From: Symsagittifera roscoffensis
Taxonomy: Eukaryota; Xenacoelomorpha; Acoela; Convolutidae
Length of the DNA stretch: 64,000 nt
Direction: 5' to 3'
NCBI RefSeq assembly: GCF_963678635.1
Contig: NC_087064.1
Span: 24,339,489-24,403,488 of the forward strand
Shown: positions 51,800 to 61,464 of the stretch, piece after piece
Numbering within the stretch: the stretch's first letter is position 1
Layout of the letters: the number at the start of each line of letters is the position of its first letter
Position numbers and translations under genes: made by a program
The notes under the pieces: model-generated
What the model saw: only the letters and a program-made list of their open reading frames with translations
Databases searched by the model: none
What the model was told of the DNA's origin: nothing

Positions 51800-54700
51800 T
51801 TTTTCAGCTCGATGTGTCCTTAAAACCACCATTGCACCAACCTTACTTTCTTTGCCATTTTGAAATTGCTCTATTAAAAGTGGTTGCTTGTTATTGACGT
51901 GAATAGCTGAAAAGGTGCTCCCCAGATGTATTTGGCAAATGTATTTCTAGATGTCAAAAATTTCTAGATTTCTGGATTTCTAGATTCGAAAATTGAAAAT
52001 CACTACCTGGAAATTTAAGCCACTGGATCGCTGCAGGTGACATTTTTTGCCAGGAGCTCTTGCGTTTGGTTTTGCCCAGTATCACTAGTTTGAAAATTAT
52101 TTGTTGACTCGTTTCCAGCGATTCGGGTTTCAAACGATCCTCCAAAGTCCATGTTTTTTTGGCCAAATCTATGTAAAATTCAGCAAAACAAAGCAACTGG
52201 ATGTCTTGAAATGTCCAAGAAGAATGGTTTGAGCATTATTTTTTTACTTGGGACAGTGTCTTCCAAATCATAGACTCATTTTTCCACAATAGATTGTGAC
52301 GCTAGACTTAGTTTGGCTTGCTTTCACGCAACTACTGCCGCTGTAGATCCAAAGGTACCCAATTTATAAAACCGCAAACTGGAAAGCCGTAAACTAGATG
52401 GACGCTTTTCACCGAGAGCAATTTTCGGATATTCCAGATATTTTTGACATACTTTTAGATACAAGGCGATAGAATTGGTTAATCCCAAGACGTCTTCCAC
52501 ATCGTTTAGAGAAGAACGTCTGCATTTGCCATTTTTGGTGATGTTGTGTAGTGACAATAAAAGTTCGAGGGACAATGGTACTTAGTTACGCAATCTTCCT
52601 CCGTCTCTCCTTGTCCTTCTTTGAAAATACTTGTTCACATGGTGACCGGATTTTTCGAGATATTCACTCATATGTTCCCAGAGAAAATGTAAAAATTTAC
52701 TCACCACAATTTGTGGCTTTTTGATCAATTTTAGTTTGTAGGGGGTCAACTTATGCTCCTAAAAAATTAGCAATGAAACTTGCTAGTAAATTTCAACCCG
52801 GTTCTCGTAATCTGAAACGTACAACTCTGTGAGTAATTTCGTGCTTTCGTTCAAGCTTTTTCTCAAAGGTTCACTGGAGTCTTTGGTGGTGACAAACCCG
52901 TATCATTTTAAGATTTTTTGAAACGATACTCGGGTAGAGGTCTTGCAACAACCTTACAGACTTAACGTATGTATCTGTATTTTCCTTGAAGCGAGCAACA
53001 AAAACTCTCTTCTATACTCTTTCAAAGAATTGTTCAAATGTAAAGCTAACCTATTTCATTTCTTCCCTGTCACTTATCACAAGCAGAGCACAGGGTCCAG
53101 AAAAGAGACAACTTGCTTATTTTCCCGTCGACATAGTAATGAAGAGAAAAAATGGACCGTTGGCTTCCCGTCTGGTCAAATTTACTTCGAAGAATTGAAT
53201 GGTAAGCTTTTTAGTGAGGATGGGTGTCATCAGTTTTTTGTTGTGCATTTTTCGTCTAAATAAAAACACTGAGTAATCGTTTGGTTGGCATCCGGACAAA
53301 CTCATCCAATGTCTTCGATGCTGACTAGTGACGCCTTAGGTAAAACTATACAAATTATTATTTTAATTTCACCAATAACCGGCTGACAAGTTTATGGAAG
53401 TCCCTAGTTTCTCTTGACACATATAGTGGGAGCCACGAGACAGCATCTCTCATTTGAGACACCAAAATTGAGCCCCCAAAAAGATCGCGAATCGCAACTA
53501 TGAGTCAGTTTTGCTCCTAATTTTCTTAGGGACTTTGATTGGCTGTTAAACTGGCCAAAATCTTGGTCGCCTTCAATGATTAGATCAACGCTATGCTCAA
53601 TAGAGTATCTGCGGTATTTTTCCATGGTACTCTGAAATAACTTCCGAAGTTAGGAAAATCAAACATATCCAGAAAACTCGAAAATCAGCAAAGTTCAACC
53701 CAGTGTAATTGAAAAAACGATTGGAAACAGGATCAAGCTTAGTCCACAGTTTTCAAGTAATCCTGTGCTGCAAAGCAAAAAGCACATAAGTTTTGAGTTT
53801 AAAGATTTGATTCCGCAATTTTAAAGTAACAATCTACCTGATATGGACAAGTGCGGTCTGAATTTGAGCAAGTTTGACTTTTGTTAATGAATTCCGCATA
53901 TTTAGCGCTCAGCATAACTATTAAAAAAACTGGTTCTTTTTCAAATGCTGAGAGAACAAATCCAAGGTGTAAATTATACTTTTCATAGTTTTAAGCATTC
54001 GCTGTGAAATCCACAAAAAATGGTAATTTTTGAGCTGTTGAGTTCCGCACTGGCTTTTAGTACGTACGCGGTAATTATTTTGCAATTTTATTGCTTAGTT
54101 TTACTGCTTTCATAATTGCATGAATAATTACGTAACTATTGCATAACAACAGTTACTGCGTGGACAATTGCGTAGATATTTATAATTGCATAAAAATAGT
54201 GACAATCTGTTGTTGTGTTGCATAAAATTATTAATTTTTAATCTCCTTGGAATGGTAACTTTTTCCGATTGGTTGGATTTTTGGTTTGTTGCCGTACCAC
54301 CAATATGACGACATTGATGAGTTGAATGCGAGCCTCTTAACCTCCACACCTCCAAGCTCTGTGGTTTTTTTAGCAAAAGAATGCAATTGTTTTGACGCAA
54401 GAAACTGTGTTGCTTCGAAATTCAGAGAAGGTTTTTATCGGGCTAACGAGAGTTCCTAAAGTGAACCACTAATTCGCCGGTTGCTTGACAAACGTGTCTA
54501 GGAAAAGGAGTGAATGCTTCAAAGCCTGTTATTTCAAGTCCAGACTAAAGCGTGCTGTTAGTTTTTGTCAAAATTCCTAGTTTTTGTTGCATTAGTCAGA
54601 TCTTACTTAAATTTTTCAGAAGATCCCTGGTTCAAAAAACGGATCGAAAAAAATTTAAAAATTTAAATTTTTGGCAAGCACCTCACCCACGTTTTTTTTT

Positions 54701-54810
54701 AGGAGTCTCTTTAACATACGGTTATTGATTCTTGGAGGCTTATTCTATGACGTCGAACTTGAAATAGAAATTGCAGCCAAAATCGTTCAGTCGTTTTGGA
54801 GTGCGTAACT
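51800..54810 (-). pseudogene. Unrecognised multi-exon gene, module copy B
   Basis: The blocks follow copy A in order on the minus strand: 54400-54128 region (downstream of a FDVIEEAS-type block), 53625-53404 (RRYSIEHSVDLIIEGDQDFG, SKSLRKLGAKLTHSCDSRSF, FGVSNERC), 53305-52860, 52740-52324 (HVNKYFQRRTRRDGGRLRN, LNDVEDVLGLTNSIALYLKV, GEKRPSSL), and 52196-51954 (KTWTLEDRLKPESLETSQQI, LVILGKTKRKSSWQKMSPAA). Compared with copy A the same blocks read DVFGGINPILSFLQICQK and MTVEERLQIRIAGNE. Stops lie at different positions. I do not recognise the family. It may be expressed only if other, intact copies exist elsewhere. Confidence 0.5.
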
Positions 54811-54813
54811 GGA

Positions 54814-55156
54814 AATTAATTTTTGGCTCCCTGGAATGGTAACTTTTTACAAGTGGTTGGCCTTTTGGCTTGTTACCGTACCATTAAATTGACTTACCTG
54901 CAAACAAAAAAAATTGTGTGTCCTGTTACTTTTGAAACCAGACTCGGTTAGAGGTCTTGCAACACCCTAGACTTAACGTATCTATCTGCTTTTTCTTTGG
55001 AGCTAACAACAATATGTTTTTTCTAAACTCTTACAAAGAAATAATCAAATTTAGAGCTAGCGTCTTGCATTTCTTCTTTGTCACTTATCACAAGCAGAGC
55101 ACAGATTCCAGAAAAAAAACTGCCCCCATTTTGCCACAATTTTTTTACTCAGAGAA
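54814..55156 (-). pseudogene. Truncated extra piece of the unrecognised gene
   Basis: From 54814, the sequence TGGCTCCCTGGAATGGTAAC restarts the family at a position matching about 54236 and then jumps to a stretch homologous to 52920-53100 (AGACTCGGTTAGAGGTCTTG, CTTAACGTATCTATCTGC). It ends at the tandem junction near 55150. An equivalent piece begins at about 61465 and there continues into copy D, so this is the truncated start of a copy cut by the tandem duplication. Confidence 0.65.
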
Positions 55157-55705
55157 GAAGTGGGTGATCTGAACAAGGTGGTTGACCATTTGTCGTACCT
55201 GCTGAATGATGGGTCAAAGTGAAAGTTTCAGCCGCTTGTGAAAGCGCCATGCTTGGAACATACTACCTATGACATCGGAAGGTACAGAGTCTTATATTGA
55301 ATCAAAGTTGGGTCGGCATAAGTGATGTGAAGTTTCCCATTTTTGGAAGAGGTACATATAAATTTATCGACCCGATAAGTATATCTTACCAAATTTTCAG
55401 TGTTGAATCAGTCATTTGATTTCTTTTTTACCAGGTTCGGTTGCTTTGCAATCATTCAAGAAAGACCAAGTGTTGGTGTGTTACCACTGCAAAGTAGCCA
55501 CCATCATCAGTGCCGACCAGTACTCCCTGCTCCCCACCATCCTCAGTGCCGACCAGTACTCCCTGCAAAGTACTCGATGTCTGTAATGTAATAGACATCG
55601 AAACTTTGATGACCCTAAGAATTCAAAGTTTCGGGTCCTCCAAGGCGCGTGATCGACGCTTCATAGAGGACCCCATGTGTCGTTTTTATGTCAATAAATT
55701 AGTTT
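55157..55705 (+). pseudogene. SET-domain pseudogene, module copy C (3' part)
   Basis: Nearly identical to 48570-49085 of copy B: the exon part containing VGISDVKFPIFGRGT, acceptor TTTTACCAG at about 55434, VALQSFKKDQVLVCYHCKV, and the same 36-bp in-frame duplication, with CACCATCCTC where B has CGCCATCATC. The upstream exons are missing because the tandem junction cuts in here. As in copy B, the second half of the SET domain is absent. Confidence 0.65.
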
Positions 55706-58414
55706 AAAAATTCGCTCTTTCACCTTTTGTTTGAACCAAATTTGCTACTTTGGATTTTGAATTGGCTGCTTTTCTAGAAGAATTGGCTGCTCTTCGCTGC
55801 TATCATCAACACACTGGAATGATAGCAGCGAAGAGGAGTGGAACATATTTTCTTTCAGGTACGCTGGGCACTTAGAACAGCGTGATCTGCGTGCAAGTTT
55901 TGGACAGCGTAAAGTTTTGGACAGGTTTTGTGATTGGCTGCTTTTCTAGATGGCAAAGTTATTAGTAAGCTTAAACCTATTAAGTGGAACCAGTACGACC
56001 GTATTCAAAACGATGCTGACCTCACTACAACACAGCAAAATGATAGAACCACTTCGACGACGTCCAGTGTCGAAACGACGTTCAAGTAACCCACAAATTT
56101 AATATGCCCTGTAACCCACAAATTTAATAAGTATCCTGTCGGGGTCGAAACTAGACTGTGGACAAGACAAATAACCAGAATAAAAAAACTGTTATCTCCT
56201 CCGAGTGGACGGCTACATAGTTAATTACAAAATGGGAACCTCAGCCAACCTCGCCCAAATTGAGAGATTTTTGATTGCTCTAGAACATTCCATACTCTGA
56301 TGGAAAATCACACAATGCAGTCACCATAGTTATGATAAAGAAAATAATTTCAAATTTTAAACTCTTACAAATTTGTTTTTTTTTTAAATCATTGAACCTC
56401 GTTCACATATATATTATATATTAATCTCAGATTTGCAAAGTGAAACGTTTTTATTTTGCTTCAAAAGACCGTAATGCTTACTTCATTTTTTTCTGGAGAA
56501 ACTAGCTTTCGGTTAACTTCAGCTTCAGATTAGCCTCATACAAACACCCTGGAAAAAGTTGAGCAAAATCCAACAATTAACTAAGACAGGACAAGTTTTT
56601 TAGGTTAGACATTTATGAGACTACCTCAATTATCATAAGTAGCCACTAAGCCTTGACTGAGACTATGTCAACGAAAAACTCATTTCAGTTCCACAAAGTC
56701 TCGAGCGTTGTTTTTTTAATTCAGAAATTGTTATTAGTTAATAAAAAATGGATATGTATTCACTCGCTGGAAGTTAAAAACTGTTGCAATAAACGTCAAC
56801 CATAACCTCAACCATAACCTATAAGGAATTTTACCGGAAATTTCCAAACGATGGAAGTTGACATTTTAATTAATTTGAAAACATTGTTTTCAGTTTGATC
56901 TCCGATTTTTTTCATACTAATTTCAATATGATAGTTTAAAATCTGTAATGTAATAGACATCGAAATCAGTTAATTAAATGATAAAGACTCCTAAAGTTCC
57001 AGGAGAGAATTTTTTTGATGTAGATATAAAAAACGTGATTGTTTTTAACTCACTGACTGAACTAAAACAATATTGAAAGCATATGGCAGTTTACTTTTAT
57101 CATCTTAATGGCTAATCGGAACCTTTTTAGACCGGAAAACTGCTGGTTATTTGTCCATATCAAATTTATACTAAATTTATAAAAAAAAAGTTTCTACAAA
57201 AAATTAAATAACTTGCTTAAACCCGAAATTAGAAAGTGTTTTAGGATTTTTTTGTAGATTCCATGACAAAGGTGAAATTCATTTAAGTAAATTCGGCATT
57301 GCTTTGTTCTAGCTATAGCAATTAGTCAAACTGATTAAATCAAATTTAGGATAATCCACTTAAAATCTGCGGAATCCGTTTGCAGTTTGTTGAACCAATG
57401 ATAAAAATCGATTGTCGCTCGAATGCATGCAACTGAAAAAATAAACACATCATCGGTAAAAATTAATTGATATCAAAAAAAGCAATTCGTGTCCTTCTCA
57501 CCTTTCGAGATGAGAACCAGTCGGCATTATGCCAAGGGTATCATCTGGTAGCCACACAGATTAATAGTCAGCTGGAAACAGCACATCTTTGATATTTAGG
57601 TCCCAGGACTTTTGAGGATCTAACCATACTAGCAGCCCGAAAAAAAATTTCAACCGTTCTATTGAGTCTTATGTAAACAATTAACCACTTGTTATGGCGC
57701 ACCTCGCTACGAGTCTCCCCAACAACTGCAGAAATCATTTTTTTTGCTTATTATTTTAAAATGATTTTGACTTTTATATTTCTCAGAAAAACGTTTCATC
57801 GCTCTCGTGATTGACTTTTTCTAATTTTTTGTCAATTTGAACCATTGTAAAGAATTGGCCCCTGTTGCGATTCTTGCTTTCGTCCAAACAAACCATTACA
57901 GAGAACTGAGCCCCTATTGCAACCGTGATCTTTAAAGATCATTGAAAAAAAAGACTAGCCGACGCTACCATATGGTATGGATGTACGTGATCGTTTCTTA
58001 AGGCCAAACTAGACGAGATGGCCCTGCGGCTTCGTTATGTTTGCTGTCATATATCTTTTCCTATGTTTGACGTTGTTGCTGTAGCCTCGTTGACTCTTGA
58101 CGATTTAAATTTCGTTTGTTTCGGTTGCTAGTAGTTTAGTCTCAGACCTTGTCCAGTGTTAAAAGCCCCCGACTGATTATTTAGATGTAACCCTTACTTA
58201 TTTTACCTGAACGTTGTTTTAACACTGGACTCGCTCGTCGAATTTGATATCAAGTTTTGTTGTACTGTTTTGAGGCCAGCATCCTGCGTCAAGCTAATTA
58301 GATCTTTCAAGGGAGCTCAACTATCCTGCGTTGTCGTACTATGTAAGCTACATGTGATCAGTTAGACTAGGGGGATACTTCGGAGTCAGTATTCGGGATG
58401 TGCTGCAGTTTTTC
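55706..58414. repeat. 2.7-kb intervening segment, copy 2
   Basis: Second copy of 49086-51795, with the same small open block (55950-56089), the same hairpin (about 58151-58232) and the GCGGAATCCGTTTGCAG word near 57368. No gene is recognised. Confidence 0.6.
55790..55835. repeat. Perfect 16-bp inverted repeat unique to unit 2
   Basis: CTCTTCGCTGCTATCA (55790-55805) and TGATAGCAGCGAAGAG (55820-55835) enclose CATCAACACACTGGAA-like loop sequence. Unit 1 has only the right arm (GGTAGCAGCGAAGAG) and an unrelated left flank, so the left arm was created in unit 2. Confidence 0.85.
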
Positions 58415-61400
58415 AGCTCGATGTAACCTTAAAACCACCATTGCACCAACCTTACTTTCATTGCCATTTTGAAATTGCTCTATCAAAAGTGGTTGCATGT
58501 CATTGACGTGAATAGCTGAAAAGGTGCTCCCCAGATGTATTTGGCAAAAACAACTGTTTCAGAGTGCAGAGAAACGGCTATGCCTTCTAGATTCGAAAAT
58601 TGAAAATCACTACCTGGAAATTTAAGCCATTGGATCGCTGCAGGTGACATTTTTTGCCAGGAGCTCTTGCGTTTGGTTTTGCCCAGTATCACTAGATTGA
58701 AAATTATTTGTTGACTCGTTTCCGGCGATTCGGGTTTCAAACGATCCTCCAAAGTCCATGTTTTTTTCTGGCCAAATCTATGTAAAAGTCAGCAAAACAA
58801 AGCAACTGGATGTCTTGAAATGTCCAAGAAGAATAGTTTGAGCATTATTTTTACTTGGGACAGTGTCTTCTAAATCATAGATTCATTTTTCAACAATAGA
58901 TTGTGACGCTAGACCTAGTTTGGCTTGCTTTCACGCAACTACTGCCGCTGTAGATCCAAAGGTACCCAATTTATAAAACCTCAAACTGGAAAGCAGTAAA
59001 CTAGATGGACGCTTTTCACCGGGAGCAATTTTCGGAAATTCCAAATTCTTTTGACATATTTTAAAATACAAGGCGATAAAATTGGTTAATCCCAAGACGT
59101 CTTCCACATCGGTTAGAGAATAACGTCTGCATTTGCCATTTTTGGTGATGTTGTATAGTGATAATAAAAGTTCGAGGGACAATGGTACTTAGTGACGCAA
59201 TCTTCCTCCGTCTCTCCTTGTCCTTCTTTGAAAATACTTGTTCGCATGGTAACTGGATTTTTCGAGATATTCACTCATATGTTCCCAGGGAAATTGTGAA
59301 AATTTACTCACCACAATTTGTGGCTTTTTAATCAATTTTAGTTTGCAGGGGGACAACTTATGTTCCTAAAAAATTAGCAATGAAACTTGCTAGTGGATTT
59401 CAACCCGGTTCTCGTAATCTGAAACGTAAAACTCTGTGAGTAATTTCGTGCTTTCGTTCAAGCTTTTTCTCAAAGGTTCACTGGAGTCTTTGGTGGTGAC
59501 AAACCCGTAGTATTTTAAAGATTTTTTGAAACGAGACTCGGGTAGAGGTCTTGCAACAACCTTACAGACTTAACGTATGTATCTGTATTTTCCTTGAAGC
59601 GAGCAACAAAATCTCTTTTCTATACTCTTTCAAAGAAATGTTCAAATGTAAAGCTAACCTACTTCATTTCTTCTCTTTAACTTATCACAAGCAGAGCACA
59701 GGGTCTAGAAAAGAGACAACTTGCTTATTTTCCCGTCGACATAGTAATGAAGAGAAAAAATGGACCGTTGGCTTCCCGTCTGGTCAAATTTACTTCGAAG
59801 AATTGAATGGTACACTTTTTAGTGAGGATGGGTGTCATCAGTTTTTTGTTGTGCATTTTTTGTCTAAATAAAAACACTGAGTAATCGTTTGGTTGGCATC
59901 CGGACAAACTCATCCAATGTCTTCGATGCTGACTAGTGACGCCTTGGGTAAAACCATACAAATTATTATTTTAACTTAACCAATAACCGGCTGACAAGTT
60001 TATGGAAGTCCCTAGTTTCTCTTGAAACATATAGTGGGAGCCACGAGACAGCATCTCTCATTTGAGACACCAAAATTGAGCCCCCAAAAAGATCGCGAAT
60101 CGCAACTATGAGTCAGTTTTGCTCCTAATTTTCTTAGGGATTTTGATTGGCTGTTAAACTGGCCAAAATCTTGGTCGCCTTCAATGATTATATCAACGCT
60201 ATGCTCAATAGAGTATCTGCGGTATTTTTCCACGGTACTCTGAATTAATTTCCAAAGTTAGGAAAATCAAACATATCCAGAAGACTCGAAAATCAACAAA
60301 GTTCAACCCAGTGTAATTGAAAAAACGTTTGGAAACAGGATCAAGCTTAGTCCACAGTTTTCAAGTAATCATGTACTGCAAAGCAAAAAGCACATATGTT
60401 TTGAGTTTAAAATATTGGTTCCGCATTTTTAAAGTAATAATCTACCTGATATGGACAAGTGCGGTCTGAAATTGAGCAAGTTTGACTTTTGTTAATGAAT
60501 TCCGCATATTTAGCGCTCAGCATAACTATTTTTAAAAACACTGGTTCTTTTTCAAATGCTGAGAGAACAGATCCAAGGTGCAAATTATACTTTTCATAGT
60601 TTTAAGCATTCGCTGTGAATTCCACAAAAAATGGTAAATTTTGAGCTCTTAAGTTCCGCACTGGCTTTTGGTACGTACGCGGTAATTATTTTGCAATTTT
60701 ATTGCTTAGTTTTACTGCTTTCATAATTGTATGAATAATTACGTAACTATTGCATAACAACAGTTACTGCTTGGACAATTGCGTAGATATTTATAATTGC
60801 ATAAAAATAGTGACAATCTGTTGTTGTGTTGCATAAAATTATTAATTTTTAATCTCCTTGGAATGGTAACTTTTTCCGATTGGTTGGCTTTTTGGTTTGT
60901 TGCCGTACCACCAATATGACGACATTGAGGAGTTGAATGCGAGACTCTTAACCTTCACACCTCCAATCTCTAAGCTGCCTTCTCCAATATTCACGCATAA
61001 CAAGTGAAGGTCTGTGGTTTTTAGCAAAAGAATGCAATTGTTTTGACGCAAGAAACTCTGTTGCTTCGAAATCCAGAGAAGGTTTTTATCGGGCTAACGA
61101 GTGTTCCTAAAGTGAACCACTAATTCGCCGGTTGCTTGACAAACGTGTCTAGGAAAAAGAGCGAATGCTTCAAAGCCTGTTATTTCGAGTCCAGACTAAA
61201 GCGTGCTGTTAGTTTTTGTCAAAATTCCTAGTTTTTGTTGCATTAGTCAGATCTTGCTTAAATTTTTCAGAAAATCCCTGGTTCAAAAAACGGATCGAAA
61301 AAAATTTAAAAATTTAAATTTTTGGCAAGCACCTTACCCACGTTTTTTCTTTAGGAGTCTCTTTAACGCACGGTTATTACTTCTTGGAGGCTTATTCTAT

Positions 61401-61462
61401 GACGTCGAAGTTGAAATAGAAATTGCAGCCAAAATCTTTCAGTCGTTTTGGAGTGCGTAACT
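58415..61462 (-). pseudogene. Unrecognised multi-exon gene, module copy C
   Basis: Near-identical partner of copy B, offset about 6608. Blocks: 61051-60842 (LHLLCVNIGEGSLEIGGVKV, KSLAFNSSMSSYWWYGNK), 60233-60012 (RRYSIEHSVDIIIEGDQDFG), 59961-59725 (SLSGCQPNDYSVFLFRQKMH), 59182-58931 (LTDVEDVLGLTNFIALYFKI, CQKNLEFPKIAPGEKRPSSL), 58752-58483 (EDRLKPESPETSQQIIFNLV). Some blocks are better preserved than in B: for example the 58752-58483 frame is longer because it lacks the repeat TTTCTAGATTTCTGGATTTC seen at 51955. No family is recognised. Confidence 0.5.
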
Positions 61463-61464
61463 GG

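Larger units (their letters stand above)
48580..55155. repeat. Tandem duplication, unit 1 (~6.6 kb)
   Basis: Unit 1 and unit 2 (55200-61795) are colinear at offsets of 6621 (start), 6607-6608 (middle) and about 6650 (end), with only scattered substitutions and small indels. Each unit holds, left to right, the 3' part of the SET pseudogene, the 2.7-kb intervening segment, the unrecognised minus-strand pseudogene and a short piece of a further copy of that pseudogene. The junction at about 55150 joins a piece of the minus-strand gene directly to a SET exon. Confidence 0.92.

Noticed and set aside
52943-53263. Plus frames of about 106 codons repeated at 52.9 and 59.6 kb
   Set aside because: They are antisense to the better-conserved minus frames of the unrecognised gene. 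The repetition only reflects the tandem duplication.
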